Below are positions 46,713-56,746 of a stretch of DNA of 64,000 nt, piece by piece. The notes under the pieces are model-generated. The model ran no database searches, was not told the DNA's origin, and saw nothing but the letters and a program-made list of their open reading frames with translations. This DNA comes from Alcanivorax sp. S71-1-4 (GTDB lineage Bacteria > Pseudomonadota > Gammaproteobacteria > Pseudomonadales > Alcanivoracaceae). The translations under genes and the position numbers were made by a program. How positions within the stretch are numbered: the first letter of the stretch is position 1; each line of letters opens with the position of its first letter. Location: contig NZ_AQOR01000007.1 of NCBI RefSeq assembly GCF_009846755.1, positions 1 through 64,000 of the forward strand, given 5' to 3'.

Positions 46713-47801
46713 ATGAAGAGTCCCATGAGCAGACTTCCGCTGTTGCTGTCCCCGTTCTCCCGCGTTGCCCGCCACACCCTGCTGCTGATGTTGCTGGCCG
46801 TGGCCGGTGGTGTCTCCGCGCAGACGCTCAGCGAGGTGACCCTGCCCGTGGCGGATCGCAGCACCGAAGCCCGTGGCGCGGCACTGCGCGCCGGGCTGGA
46901 ACAGATTCTGGTGCGCCTGACCGGCAGCCGCACCCCGGATACCGTGCCTGGCGCGGCGGCCATGCTGGACGCCCCGGAGAGCTGGGTGGCGCAGTACGGC
47001 TATGTTGGCAGCCATGACGCGCTGCAACTGCAGGCGCGCTTTGATGTGCAGGCGATCAGTGACCAGCTGGCCCGTAGCGGGGCGCCGGTGTGGGGCGCGG
47101 CCCGCCCCCCTGTGCTGGTCTGGGCGGTCTCTGACCGGGGCGATATTCACAGCCGGGATAGCGACGCCCACTTTGTGCAGGCGCTGCGCTCCGGCGCCGA
47201 GGCGCGTGGTCTGCCATTGCTGCTGCCGCTGATGGACGATGCCGACCGGGCACACATCAGCGCCTCCGACATCCGCGGCCGTTTTGATCGTCAATTGCGC
47301 GAGGCCTCGCGCCGCTATGACAGCCCGTTGACCGCCACCGTGGTGTACTACACCGGCGGCCGTCCCAGCCTGCGCTGGCGTATCGTGCAGGAAGGCAGCA
47401 CGCTGCGCGAAGGCCAGCTCAGCGCCGACAGCGAAGCGGCACTGGCCCGTGACCTGTCCGATACGCTGGCGGACTTCATGGCCGACCTGTACGCCGTGCA
47501 GGGCAGCGAGGCGCGCTTGGCGCGGCTGGAGATCGCGGGCATCGACAGCCTTGGCGACTGGCAGTCCGTGCGCACCTACGTTGCCCGCCAGGCCGGCGTG
47601 CGGGATGTGGCGTTGAGCCGTCTGGGCGGCGACGTGGCGGAACTGCGCCTGGATTTTGCCGGGGACAGCGCCCAGTTGGAGCGCCTGCTGACCCTCAGTG
47701 GCGATTTGCAGCGCTGTGCCGCCCAGCCGGCAGCGGGCGAACAGGCCCCCGCCGCCGCCCTGACCGACGGCATGTTGCTGCGGCTGTGCTGGACCCGCTG
47801 A
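46713..47801 (+). CDS. DUF2066 domain-containing protein
   Basis: A 362-residue exported protein of unknown function. It has a signal peptide ([14 protein letters not shown]), then [29 protein letters not shown], a DUF2066 hallmark, and a C-terminal region ending MLLRLCWTR. The start is uncertain: ATGs at 46689, 46713 and 46725 are possible, and 46713 gives a good signal peptide. It is followed by hda at 7 bp, the purM/DUF2066/hda order of pseudomonads. Confidence 0.82.
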   Translation: MKSPMSRLPLLLSPFSRVARHTLLLMLLAVAGGVSAQTLSEVTLPVADRSTEARGAALRAGLEQILVRLTGSRTPDTVPGAAAMLDAPESWVAQYGYVGSHDALQLQARFDVQAISDQLARSGAPVWGAARPPVLVWAVSDRGDIHSRDSDAHFVQALRSGAEARGLPLLLPLMDDADRAHISASDIRGRFDRQLREASRRYDSPLTATVVYYTGGRPSLRWRIVQEGSTLREGQLSADSEAALARDLSDTLADFMADLYAVQGSEARLARLEIAGIDSLGDWQSVRTYVARQAGVRDVALSRLGGDVAELRLDFAGDSAQLERLLTLSGDLQRCAAQPAAGEQAPAAALTDGMLLRLCWTR

Positions 47802-47808
47802 GCCGCGC

Positions 47809-48498
47809 ATGAGTGCACAGCTTCCCCTGGCGCTGCGTCTGCGAGACGGCCTGACGCTGGAGACGTTTGTGGCCGGCGCCAATCAGGCTGTCCTGGCGAC
47901 CCTGACGCCGCTGCTGGCCGGTGAACCCGGGCAACTGTATCTGTACAGCGATCCGGGGCTGGGCCGGACCCATCTCTTGACCGCCGCCGTGATCCAGGCC
48001 GAACAGGCAGGGCGACGCGCCGTGTTGTTGCCCGGACGCGAACTGGCGGCGCTGCCGCCGGCGTTGCTGGAGGATTTCGACCATTTCGACCTGCTCGCCC
48101 TGGATGACCTGGACCTGCTGGCGGGTCGGCCCGAGTGGGAAGAAGCGTTGTTCCATCTCTATAACCGCTGCCGGGACCGGGGCGCAGCCATGCTGTTCGC
48201 GGCCGCGGCCGCGCCGGCGGCGGCAGGCTTTGCGCTGCCGGATCTGCGTAGCCGGCTGGCGGCTGGCCCGGTGTTCCGTCTGCAGCCGCTGACGGACGAG
48301 GCGCTGGTTGAGCTGCTGCGTGGCCGGGCGGCCCGGCGCGGGCTGACGCTGGCCGACGAAGTGGCCGGTTTCATCGTGCACCGGGGCGCCCGCACTCCCT
48401 CGGCCCTGCTGGCCCTGCTGGACCGGCTGGACGAGCACGCCCTGGCGCGGCAGCGCCGCCTGACCATTCCGCTGGTCAAGGAAGCGCTCAACTGGTAA
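47809..48498 (+). CDS. hda: DnaA regulatory inactivator Hda
   Basis: A 229-residue DnaA-related AAA+ protein that stimulates ATP hydrolysis by DnaA at the replication clamp. The N-terminal clamp-binding motif QLPLAL sits at residues 4-9; the nucleotide loop SDPGLGRTHLL has Arg in place of the usual Walker A Lys, normal for Hda; LLALDDLDLL is Walker B; the lid and sensor 2 region follows. It lies directly downstream of DUF2066. Confidence 0.93.
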   Translation: MSAQLPLALRLRDGLTLETFVAGANQAVLATLTPLLAGEPGQLYLYSDPGLGRTHLLTAAVIQAEQAGRRAVLLPGRELAALPPALLEDFDHFDLLALDDLDLLAGRPEWEEALFHLYNRCRDRGAAMLFAAAAAPAAAGFALPDLRSRLAAGPVFRLQPLTDEALVELLRGRAARRGLTLADEVAGFIVHRGARTPSALLALLDRLDEHALARQRRLTIPLVKEALNW

Positions 48499-48753
48499 AA
48501 GCTACCGCTTAACAAATTTACAACAGTGACTGTCTTGCCGGCTGGCTAACATTCCGGCAGCCAATAATAAAATGTGCGTTAACTGATTGTTTCTTCTGGC
48601 AACAGGGTGCTGTTACCGAAGTCCCGGTCAGCGCGTTGCATAACGGGCGTATCAGGAAAGCGCGTTACACACGGCAACACTGGCCGGTGTGACGTGGCAA
48701 CACCCATACCAAGAATAATTTCAGCGTCGGGCGTGAGCCTGCTGGAGAACAAT

Positions 48754-51700
48754 ATGATTTATCACGGGTCGCGGCCCCTCGCTCTGGGGTTGCTGCTGCT
48801 GTGCTTGGGTTCCGGGGTAGAAGCAGAAGTTCTGACCATCACCACGACGCAAGATGCGTCCCTGCCCGGGGAATGCTCCCTGCGCGATGCCGTCGAGGCG
48901 ATCAACTTCCGCAAGGAAGTGAATGACTGCCCGGCCGGCAACGGCAATGACATCATCCGTTTTGCTCCCGGTGCCGTGTATGAGCTCGCCGCCCCGCTGG
49001 CGTTTGGTGGCGAGACCATCCAGGTGCCGCGCGTCGACAATGAAGGCGAGCCGGTGCTGGACGGGAACGGGCAGCAGATCATTGACGATGTGGAAGTGAA
49101 CCCGCGCGTCACGCTGCAACTGGACCCGGAAGCGCTGGAGGATGACGAGGTGGGCGATAACGCCATCCTGGTTGCTGCCCCCGGTGAGCGGGTTATCCAT
49201 GTGCGGGAGCAATCCACCCTGACGGTGTCGGCCATCACGCTGCGCGATGGCGACGTGTCCGCGCATACGGAGACGGAGGGCGGGCTGATACTGGCCGACG
49301 GTAACGTGACGCTGCAGGAACGTACCGTGCTCGAGAACGGCCAGGCTGCCATGGGCGGGGCCATCTATCTCACCGGCACAGCGACGCTCACGGCCATCGA
49401 TGTCCGCTTCCTCGACAACCACGCCACAGTGGACGGGGGGGCGATCAGCATGGCAGATGACTACAAGGGCTCGCTGAACTTTTCCCGTTTCTATTTTGCC
49501 GGCAACCACAGCGATGGCCGCGGCGGCGTGCTGTTTGGCCGTGGCGCGGTACTGACGGTGGTGATGCGCAACGGCACGCTGCTGCGCAACAGCGCAGCGG
49601 CCGGCGGCACGGTGCTGCACATGGACGCGTTGACCACCACGCAGAATGTTGCCCTGAACAACCTCACCCTGGTGGAGAACGAAGGCACCGGCAGCGCGCT
49701 GGGCGCGGTGTATCTGGAAGAAGCCGGTGACAACGATGTCCTGATCAACTCCGTGCTGGTGGCGAACACGCCGTCGGACTGCGCCGGCCCCGGCATGGCC
49801 GACGTGACACTGGCGTATGTCGTGACAGGCCCTGGCTGCGCCACGCCGCTGCCGGAATACACGGCCTCGTCGAACATTCAGGGTGGCGTGAATCTGTCCA
49901 ACGCAGGCGATATTTCCGTGCTGCGCAATGGTGACGGTCAGTGCGTGGTCGGGACGCCGTGCGATCCGATCGAGCTGGATGAACCCGGTTTCCTGCCGGG
50001 GTACCTGCCGGAATTCACCATCGCTGCAGGCAGCGGTGTGCCGGCCCTGCTGGACACGGGCAGCCCGACCACCGGTGTTGAATATATCTGCGAAAGCAGC
50101 GATCAGCGCGGTAACAACCGCGCCGAGCGATGTGATGTCGGTGCCAACGAGTTCATGAAGGCGGAAGGGCAGGTCGACAGCTTCAATCTGGTGATCGGCC
50201 AGACCACCGAAATGGATGTGGTCGCCAATGATCTGGGCGACGCGCTGATCGACTGCAACCTGGTGCCGTCCGGCGAAGAATGCATTCGTGTCGTGATTCC
50301 CTCGACCCGCCCGGGCACGGTGATCACCGCAGACATTGACGCAAACGGCTATCCGGTTCTGGTCTACCAGTTTGGCAGCCGTTACGACGGCTACGACTTT
50401 TTTGAGTATCTGGTGCACCGCGATGCGTTCGCCGGTATTACCTTTGGCGGCGCGGATGTTGGCGCGCGGGTGGCGGTGTCTTCCCGCCCGGCGACCGGCA
50501 TGACCGAGAGCAAGAACGTGGATGATTTCGGTGGCGTGAATCTGTTCTGGCTGGGTCTGCTGGCGCTGGCCGGTGTGGCACGCCGCAGCCGTCGTGCCTG
50601 GCCGCTGCTGGTGCTGCTGTGCGCCGGCACGGCCAGTGCTGCGGAAATTACCGTGGACAGCCTTGATGATGTGATGCCACCGGCGTACCTGCCCGGAACC
50701 TGCACGTTGCGCGAGGCAATTCACAGTGGCATCGACAAGCAGCCGAACCTCAGTGGCTGCACCAACGGCCAGACCGGGCAGGACGTGATCCTGCTGCCGG
50801 AAGGCACCATCACGCTGGCTGGCACGCTGGAGATCAGTACCCAGAACCGGCTGGTGATCGAAGGCGAAGGCGTCGACAAGACCATCATTGATGCGGACGG
50901 CGTCGGCCGTCTGTTTACTGCCGGCAGCCAGCTGGTGCTGCGTAACATGACGTTGCGCAATGGCAATGCCGGCACGGCCGACGGGGGGGCGGTGCTGGCG
51001 CGCGCCGGCCTGATACTGGAAAACGTGCGCGTGGAAAACAACAGCGCGGCCAGCGGCGGTGCCATCTACCTGGCGTTCAACAACGATGAGAGCAGTTCCT
51101 CGGCCTTTCGCAGTGTCTACTTCCATGGCAACACCGCGACTCTGGATGGCGGTGCGATCTCGATGTTCGCGCAGACACAGCGGCGCGATCTGGAAATCAG
51201 CAACAGCACCTTTGCCAGCAATGTGGCCGGGCTCAGCGGCGGCGCAGTGGATGCCAACCAGAAGAGCGGTTCGCTGATAGTGATGAACAGCACGTTTATC
51301 GATAACCAGGCCAGCGCGGGTGGTTCAGCGGTGGACGTGCAGGACAGCGCGACGTCATTCAACGTCGTCAACAGCACCTTCATGGACAACACCGGCGGCG
51401 CTGGCCAGATCGACCTGGGGGAGACGCAGACGGGTGAGGCCGGTAACCGTACCCTGTCGAATTCCATCTACGCCGGCGTTGACCAGGCGTGCAGCAGTGG
51501 CACCCGGCGTTTCAACCGCAGCCTGTTCAACCTGTTCTCCGGTGCGGACGCTTCCTGTACTGCGGCAGGCACGGATCAGGACAATGCCACCGGTGTGGCA
51601 CTGCCCGGCATTCGCGCTGCGCTCAACGGCGGTGTGTTGTATGAGGCACCGTCCGGCCAGGATTATGAACTGCCGCATTTGCCGATTACTGACCCGCTGT

Positions 51701-52836
51701 TTACCGATATCGTCGATGCGGGGAACCCTGCCGCGCTGGCGCAGGGCAGCACCGGCGTGGATGCCTGCCGTGCCGTCGATCTGCGCAATGCGCCACGCAC
51801 CGCCGGTGAGCAGTGTGATCGGGGTGCCTACGAGTTGCAGGTGATCACGGCGGTGGACGACAGCGGCGGCAATGATAACCGCCGCAGCCGCACGGTAGTC
51901 TTCGACGTGCTGGCCAATGATGTGCCTGGCGATGGTTACCGCTTCCGGCCCGGCACGATGACGCTGACAAAAGTCACCGGCGATGCCGATCTGCCGGATA
52001 CGCTGGGTGAGGCCTTCGCCCGCCTGCGAAAACGTAATGAAGACGACAAGGTTGTGCAGGGTTACGACGATGTCTGGGGCACCACCAGCGACGGCGTGAG
52101 CTTCGATTATTCGGTGGAAGACATCAACGACCCCGGGCTGTTCTGTGGCGAGGGGCTGAATACGGATGGCTCCACCAACAACCCCACCGATGGCACGCAC
52201 CTGGACCAGGACTGTGTAGCGGTCTACCGCCTCGACGAGGTCGCCGGCCAGCCGAGCCAGGTGCAGTGTGACGCGCTGCCGTATGACGATTACTTCCGCT
52301 ATACCGTCGAAGCCGAGGATTTCACCCTGGATGCCGAGGACGAAGTGCAATGGGGCGGTCATCGGCTGACGACCACGGGGCTGGTCAAGGTGACGATTGC
52401 CAATCTGCCGCCGCGTCCGCCGCGTGAGGCCATTCGCCGCACCATCGAGCCAGGTGGCCAGGTGACGATCGATCTGATGGCGGCCGGCGTGCTGGACGTG
52501 GATGGCGAGATCGTCGGCCTGAGCTTGCCGGAATCGGGCCGGCCGCTGTTCGCCGCGCGTGATCCGAACACCCGCAAGATCGAAGGCACCGGCATCATTT
52601 TCAATGAAGCGGCGCTGACGGTGACCTACATTCATGCCGACACCACCAAGCGTTTCAGGGATACGTTCCGTGTGCGGTTGGAGGACGATTGCGGCTCAAA
52701 CACCGATGTGTCTGTGGAGATCAATTTCCCGCAGGTGGACGGCGCGGGCGGCAATCTGGGCGGGGGCGGCAGCCCGGCGCCCTGGGCGCTGTTGTGTGGT
52801 GGGCTGTTGCTGAGCCTGCGGCGCCGGGTTCAGTAG
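48754..52836 (+). CDS. Double-module CSLREA protein with GlyGly-CTERM-like tails (rhombotarget A-like)
   Basis: A 1360-residue secreted protein. Residues 1-24 are a signal peptide. Module 1 has CSLRDA at Cys 41 and right-handed beta-helix repeats (AMGGAIYL, DGGAISM). Residues 592-614 look like a GlyGly-CTERM sorting tail: FGG, a hydrophobic helix, then RRSRR. A second signal-like segment follows at once (about 615-629, ending ASA). Module 2 repeats CTLREA at Cys 650, beta-helix (SGGAIYLAF, LDGGAISMF), then cadherin/Ig-like parts, and ends GGGGSPAPWALL...SLRRRVQ, another such tail. Rhombosortase would cut these tails; no rhombosortase gene is in the window. The ATG has GGAG six bases upstream. 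Confidence 0.85.
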   Translation: MIYHGSRPLALGLLLLCLGSGVEAEVLTITTTQDASLPGECSLRDAVEAINFRKEVNDCPAGNGNDIIRFAPGAVYELAAPLAFGGETIQVPRVDNEGEPVLDGNGQQIIDDVEVNPRVTLQLDPEALEDDEVGDNAILVAAPGERVIHVREQSTLTVSAITLRDGDVSAHTETEGGLILADGNVTLQERTVLENGQAAMGGAIYLTGTATLTAIDVRFLDNHATVDGGAISMADDYKGSLNFSRFYFAGNHSDGRGGVLFGRGAVLTVVMRNGTLLRNSAAAGGTVLHMDALTTTQNVALNNLTLVENEGTGSALGAVYLEEAGDNDVLINSVLVANTPSDCAGPGMADVTLAYVVTGPGCATPLPEYTASSNIQGGVNLSNAGDISVLRNGDGQCVVGTPCDPIELDEPGFLPGYLPEFTIAAGSGVPALLDTGSPTTGVEYICESSDQRGNNRAERCDVGANEFMKAEGQVDSFNLVIGQTTEMDVVANDLGDALIDCNLVPSGEECIRVVIPSTRPGTVITADIDANGYPVLVYQFGSRYDGYDFFEYLVHRDAFAGITFGGADVGARVAVSSRPATGMTESKNVDDFGGVNLFWLGLLALAGVARRSRRAWPLLVLLCAGTASAAEITVDSLDDVMPPAYLPGTCTLREAIHSGIDKQPNLSGCTNGQTGQDVILLPEGTITLAGTLEISTQNRLVIEGEGVDKTIIDADGVGRLFTAGSQLVLRNMTLRNGNAGTADGGAVLARAGLILENVRVENNSAASGGAIYLAFNNDESSSSAFRSVYFHGNTATLDGGAISMFAQTQRRDLEISNSTFASNVAGLSGGAVDANQKSGSLIVMNSTFIDNQASAGGSAVDVQDSATSFNVVNSTFMDNTGGAGQIDLGETQTGEAGNRTLSNSIYAGVDQACSSGTRRFNRSLFNLFSGADASCTAAGTDQDNATGVALPGIRAALNGGVLYEAPSGQDYELPHLPITDPLFTDIVDAGNPAALAQGSTGVDACRAVDLRNAPRTAGEQCDRGAYELQVITAVDDSGGNDNRRSRTVVFDVLANDVPGDGYRFRPGTMTLTKVTGDADLPDTLGEAFARLRKRNEDDKVVQGYDDVWGTTSDGVSFDYSVEDINDPGLFCGEGLNTDGSTNNPTDGTHLDQDCVAVYRLDEVAGQPSQVQCDALPYDDYFRYTVEAEDFTLDAEDEVQWGGHRLTTTGLVKVTIANLPPRPPREAIRRTIEPGGQVTIDLMAAGVLDVDGEIVGLSLPESGRPLFAARDPNTRKIEGTGIIFNEAALTVTYIHADTTKRFRDTFRVRLEDDCGSNTDVSVEINFPQVDGAGGNLGGGGSPAPWALLCGGLLLSLRRRVQ

Positions 52837-53108
52837 CGATCATGTGGCCTGCGTGGCGGTGGCGCCTTGCGCCCCGTCCGCCGGCGCAGCACTTCCCAGA
52901 TCAGCGCACCGAGCACCATCGCACCGAGCAGCAATACCAGCTTGGGCACCTGCGCAACCTGCCAGAACAGGATCTTCAGCGACGTGGGCTCCAGATTTTG
53001 GAGCACGATCACTGCCAGCAACAGTATGCCCAGCCAGAACAGCGCCCGCCCCGGATTGCGTTGCAGCCAGTCCAGCATCTGGCGAAAAAAAGAACGGTCA
53101 TTGGCCAT
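52830..53108 (-). CDS. LapA-like DUF1049 inner-membrane protein
   Basis: A 92-residue small membrane protein with two hydrophobic helices (FWLGILLLAVIVLQN and LVLLLGAMVLGALIWEV) and a basic Pro-rich tail. This is the LapA/DUF1049 pattern, linked to control of LPS assembly. It overlaps the end of the convergent CSLREA gene by 7 bp. Confidence 0.8.
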   Translation of the reverse strand: MANDRSFFRQMLDWLQRNPGRALFWLGILLLAVIVLQNLEPTSLKILFWQVAQVPKLVLLLGAMVLGALIWEVLRRRTGRKAPPPRRPHDRY

Positions 53109-53179
53109 GCCGGCTCCTTGTACGGGTTATCCCTTCCACGATTGGTTACACTCTAGTCGAATAGGGGCTTGGCGATAAG

Positions 53180-53227
53180 CATCCCTTGGGGGATGATGCG
53201 CCTGCACCGGCGGGCCGCCGGCCCGCC
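53180..53227 (+). promoter_or_regulatory. Two hairpins in the sthA leader
   Basis: A perfect 6-bp hairpin (CATCCC-TTGG-GGGATG, 53180-53195) is followed by an 8-bp GC hairpin (GGCGGGCC-GCC-GGCCCGCC, 53209-53227), ending about 31 bp before the ATG. They may modulate elongation or mRNA stability. The role is inferred. Confidence 0.4.
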
Positions 53228-53258
53228 TTCAGATCCGTTTGTCTGTCAAGGAGCTGCT

Positions 53259-54656
53259 ATGAACACCTCTTCCGGTTGGGACCTCGTAGTGATAGGGAGT
53301 GGTCCGGCGGGGGAAGCGGCAGCAATGCGTGCTGCCAAGGGCGGTCTGCGAGTGGCCATGGTGGAGGATCAGCCGCAGGTCGGTGGCAGCTGTACTCACC
53401 TGGGCACCATTCCTTCGAAAGCCTTCCGGCATCAGGTGCGGCAATTGGTGCGTCACCGTCGCAACCCGTTGTTGCAGGGTGTCGCCGATCTGCCGGACGT
53501 GGGCTGGCCGCAACTGCTGAGCCGGGTGAGTGATGTGATCGGCGCCCAGGTTCAGGTCCGCTCCGGTTTTTATTTCCGCAATCGCGTGCAGGTCTTCAAT
53601 GGCCGTGGCAGGGTCGCCGGTGAAGGGCGGGTTCGCGTCAACGATACCCATGATCGCGAATGGTTGCTGGAAACCCGCCATATTCTGCTGGCCACCGGGT
53701 CACGGCCCTATCATCCGGCCGATGTGGATTTCAGCCATCCGCGGGTCTACGACAGCGACACTATCCTGTCGATGCAGCACACGCCCCGCAACATCATCAT
53801 TTACGGCGCTGGTGTGATCGGCTGCGAGTACGCCAGCATTTTTACCGGGTTGGGCATGCGCGTGGACCTGGTCAACAGCCGTGAACACCTGCTCGATTTT
53901 CTCGACACGGAAATTTCCGACGCCCTCAGCTATCACCTGCGCGAGCAGGGCGCGACCATCCGCCACGGGGAGGAATACGTGGCCGTGGAAGCGGACGAGG
54001 ATGGCGTGACGCTGGTGCTGGCCTCCGGCAAGCGACTGCGGGCTGACGCACTGCTGTGGTCCAATGGCCGCAGTGGCAATTCGCAGGATCTCGGCCTGGA
54101 AACGGTCGGGCTGGAACCGAATGGCCGTGGCCAGTTGCAGGTGGATGAGCGCTACCAGACACAGGTGCCGAACATCTACGCGGTGGGAGACCTGATCGGC
54201 TGGCCATCGCTGGCCAGCGCGTCCTACGACCAGGGGCGTTTCTGCGCCAGCATGCTGTGTGGCGATCCGGTCAGGCAGGTGTCCAATGTGCCCACGGGCA
54301 TCTATACCATTCCGGGTATCAGCTCACTGGGGCCGACCGAGCACGAACTGACCGAAGCCAAAATTCCGTATGAGGTGGGGCAGGCGTTCTTCAAGAACCT
54401 GGCTCGCGCGCAGATCACCGGCGAGCGCACCGGCATGCTCAAACTGCTGTTTCACCGCGACACGCTTGAGCTGCTCGGGATCCATTGTTTCGGCTACCAG
54501 GCCACCGAAATTGTGCACGTCGGGCAGGCGATCATGGCGCAGCCCGCACCGCACAATACGATCGAATATTTCGTCAACACCACCTTCAACTACCCGACCA
54601 TGGCGGAAGCCTACCGCGTGGCGGCGATCAACGGGCTGAACCGCCTGCGCCGCTGA
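53259..54656 (+). CDS. sthA: Soluble pyridine nucleotide transhydrogenase
   Basis: SthA exchanges reducing equivalents between NADPH and NADH. A 465-residue flavoprotein disulfide-reductase fold: FAD motif [32 protein letters not shown] (the first of the usual redox Cys pair is replaced by Thr, normal for SthA), NAD(P) motif [26 protein letters not shown] and the dimerisation domain. The start at 53259 has AAGGAG six bases upstream. Confidence 0.95.
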   Translation: MNTSSGWDLVVIGSGPAGEAAAMRAAKGGLRVAMVEDQPQVGGSCTHLGTIPSKAFRHQVRQLVRHRRNPLLQGVADLPDVGWPQLLSRVSDVIGAQVQVRSGFYFRNRVQVFNGRGRVAGEGRVRVNDTHDREWLLETRHILLATGSRPYHPADVDFSHPRVYDSDTILSMQHTPRNIIIYGAGVIGCEYASIFTGLGMRVDLVNSREHLLDFLDTEISDALSYHLREQGATIRHGEEYVAVEADEDGVTLVLASGKRLRADALLWSNGRSGNSQDLGLETVGLEPNGRGQLQVDERYQTQVPNIYAVGDLIGWPSLASASYDQGRFCASMLCGDPVRQVSNVPTGIYTIPGISSLGPTEHELTEAKIPYEVGQAFFKNLARAQITGERTGMLKLLFHRDTLELLGIHCFGYQATEIVHVGQAIMAQPAPHNTIEYFVNTTFNYPTMAEAYRVAAINGLNRLRR

Positions 54657-54669
54657 CGTGGGCGGGCGG

Positions 54670-55245
54670 TCATTCGCTGAAACGTTCGCGGGTGCGGCGC
54701 CGGTCCTCCGGGGATTTGCGTAGCAGCACATAGGTGGCGCCGGTGCCGCCATGCGGCGGTTTGGCGGTGTGATAGGCGAGCACCAGATCGAATTCCTGCA
54801 ACCAGTGCATCACGTAGCTCTTCAGCCGGCCCGGTGTCGGGCTGTGCTGGCCCTTGCCGTGGGTGATCATCACGGTGCGCAGACCTTGTGCAAAGGCGTT
54901 GTTGAGAAACTCATACACCATGACGCGCGCATCGCGCAGCGTGATGCGGTGCAGGTCGAGCCGATCCTGGACCTCGTATTTGCCCAGCCGCAGTTTGCGG
55001 TAGACGCCTTCCTGCACGCCGTTTTTCCGCTCGCCGACGATGTCCAGCGGACCGATCTCCGGGACGTGCTCGGGCGTGCTCAGTGGGTTGGGGTCTTTCA
55101 GACGCGTGCGCAGCGCCGCATCGCGCTGGGCGAGCTGGCTCAGAGACGGCGCGTGGCGCGCGCGCTCCTCGATGCGGTCTGACGGGGGGAGTGGGCGCAC
55201 ATCCCCCATCTGTTCCAGAAACAGCTTCCGGTCGTGTTTGTCCAT
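54670..55245 (-). CDS. Smr/MutS family endonuclease-like protein
   Basis: A 191-residue protein with an N-terminal charged region and a C-terminal Smr domain (about 95-180): LDLHRITLRDAR holds the DLH motif, ITHGKGQHSPTPGRLK the GK-containing loop. It resembles the SmrA/SmrB group of proteobacteria; SmrB cleaves mRNA at collided ribosomes in E. coli, and SmrA-type function is less clear. It lies convergent to sthA. Confidence 0.85.
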   Translation of the reverse strand: MDKHDRKLFLEQMGDVRPLPPSDRIEERARHAPSLSQLAQRDAALRTRLKDPNPLSTPEHVPEIGPLDIVGERKNGVQEGVYRKLRLGKYEVQDRLDLHRITLRDARVMVYEFLNNAFAQGLRTVMITHGKGQHSPTPGRLKSYVMHWLQEFDLVLAYHTAKPPHGGTGATYVLLRKSPEDRRRTRERFSE

Positions 55246-55387
55246 CGTGGCTCTGCCAGCGTCAGGCGGTGTCTGCCCTCCATGTTAACGCCTGTGATGG
55301 CATTCAGACAGGTTTCGCCATACTTGCGGCGCCCGGCCCGGCGGCGGACACTGACGCCAGCTGTCGGAGACCAGGGAGGTGACCGGT

Positions 55388-55741
55388 ATGCAGCGGCTGC
55401 ATCGTGACCCGTTACGGGTGAATGTGCGTGTGGAAGAAGCGGAGTCCGGGCGCCCGCTGGGTCATCTGGTCGACGTGTCGCTGGGCGGCTTCTGCGTCAG
55501 CGGTGCTCGTCCGGCGGTCACCGGCATTGGCCCGGTAAAGGTGAGGCTGGTGTTGCCCTGGGCCATCGATGGCGCGCGCGATATTGCGCTGGAAGTGGTG
55601 ATGCGCTGGACGCAACCGGTGCGTGGGCGCCAGCGTGCCGGCTATGTCATCAGCCACTGCGATGACGCGGCGCTGCGGCGGCTGTCGCATCTGGCAGCGC
55701 GCTGCGCAGGGCGCACCGGTCAGGCAGGACGTTGCCGGTAG
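55388..55741 (+). CDS. PilZ domain-containing protein
   Basis: A 117-residue single PilZ domain. The c-di-GMP-binding RxxxR is present (HRDPLR), as is DVSLGG, the D/NxSxxG motif. The rest is beta-barrel sequence ([24 protein letters not shown]). It is a likely c-di-GMP effector. The ATG at 55388 has GGAGG eight bases upstream; a GTG at 55379 lies within that site. Its end overlaps convergent mgsA by 22 bp. Confidence 0.82.
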   Translation: MQRLHRDPLRVNVRVEEAESGRPLGHLVDVSLGGFCVSGARPAVTGIGPVKVRLVLPWAIDGARDIALEVVMRWTQPVRGRQRAGYVISHCDDAALRRLSHLAARCAGRTGQAGRCR

Positions 55742-56169
55742 CTGCTGAAGTCAGGGATGTCGCGCAGATAGCTGTGGTCCATCATCGGAGAGCTCATCAG
55801 AAAGTCCGCTGTCGACTCGTTGCAGGCGACGGGGATATTCCAGACAGCTGCCAGCCGCAGCAGGGCGCGGATATCCGGGTCGTGGGGCTGGGCTTCCAGT
55901 GGGTCCCAGAAAAAGATCAGACAGTCGACCGTCCCTTCCGCAATGCGTGCGCCGATCTGCTGGTCACCGCCGAGCGGGCCACTTTCCAGGCAATGCACGG
56001 GCAAGGCGAGTTTTTCGGCCAGCAATCGGCCGGTGGTGCCGGTGGCAAACAGGGTATGCTGCGCCAGTTGCGTGCGGTGCCGGCCAGCCCAGGCCAGCAA
56101 GGCGGCCTTGCGATGGTCGTGTGCCACCAGCGCGATCTGCTTGAGGGCGGGGGCGTCGATGGTGGGCAT
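55720..56169 (-). CDS. mgsA: Methylglyoxal synthase
   Basis: MgsA converts dihydroxyacetone phosphate to methylglyoxal and phosphate, bypassing lower glycolysis under phosphate limitation. A 149-residue protein: [22 protein letters not shown] (phosphate loop), [12 protein letters not shown] with the catalytic Asp, and [14 protein letters not shown] with the His region. The start at 56169 is preferred over 56226; AAGGAG lies 11 bp upstream. Confidence 0.95.
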   Translation of the reverse strand: MPTIDAPALKQIALVAHDHRKAALLAWAGRHRTQLAQHTLFATGTTGRLLAEKLALPVHCLESGPLGGDQQIGARIAEGTVDCLIFFWDPLEAQPHDPDIRALLRLAAVWNIPVACNESTADFLMSSPMMDHSYLRDIPDFSSYRQRPA

Positions 56170-56277
56170 GGATGGCGTGCTCCTTTCAGCGACGGGGTGG
56201 GGAATCAGCGGTGCCGGGAAAAACAAGAAAGACCTACGCGCTCTTCGTGAGGCGTATGCAGGGCACCTGATGTTGCT

Positions 56278-56299
56278 GGCGCCGGGAACAGCCGGCGCC
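56278..56299. other. Hairpin between mgsA and small ORF
   Basis: A perfect 8-bp stem (GGCGCCGG/CCGGCGCC) with a 6-nt loop lies 11 bp past the stop of the small minus-strand ORF. No T-tract follows on either strand. Confidence 0.4.
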
Positions 56300-56310
56300 C
56301 TGTCAGGTGT

Positions 56311-56475
56311 TCAGTCGTCGAGGTTGCGACGTGACCGCCTTTCCATGGCGGGTGCAGGCGAATCGTCGTTGTGGCGCCGGCGCTGTTCTTCCTTGCGCTG
56401 CCGCTGCCGTTCCGCACGGGAGTGGTTCTCTTCCCATTCGTCCTGATCGTAGTCGTCGAATTGACGGCGTCCCAT
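56311..56475 (-). CDS. Small charged hypothetical protein
   Basis: A 54-residue ORF too short for many gene finders. It begins MGRRQFDDYDQDEWEE and is followed by an Arg/Gln/Glu-rich helix (RAERQRQRKEEQRRR) and an acidic end (NLDD). Codon third positions are strongly GC-rich, as in real genes here. The ribosome site is weak (AGAG). No function is recognised. It could be spurious, but its composition and its own gap argue for a real small protein. Confidence 0.5.
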   Translation of the reverse strand: MGRRQFDDYDQDEWEENHSRAERQRQRKEEQRRRHNDDSPAPAMERRSRRNLDD

Positions 56476-56746
56476 AGCTCTATTGACTCGTGTGTTGCAG
56501 GTGGAATCCCCGACTGGCCGGGGGCTGCCGCAGCGCCGGAGGGCGTTGCAGCTCCATTTTTAATCGGTTTGCGGAAGCTTGTCATCGTTTTTAACCGGCG
56601 CCGGGGGCTGGCCTGCGCGATGGCGCAATGCCAGGTGACATGCGGCAGGTTGCGCCGGTGGCATTCTGCCGGGCGCTCGGGCACTCTTGGCTGCACCGTC
56701 CTGGTGCTGTATTCCGCCATCGGGGCAGGGCAGGAGACTCGGGGTC

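Noticed and set aside
47809-48498. Arg instead of Lys in the Hda nucleotide loop considered as a defect
   Set aside because: Arg at this place is usual in Hda proteins.
48721-51126. An 801-codon minus-strand open frame
   Set aside because: Antisense to the CSLREA gene, which has clear domains, a signal peptide and a ribosome site.
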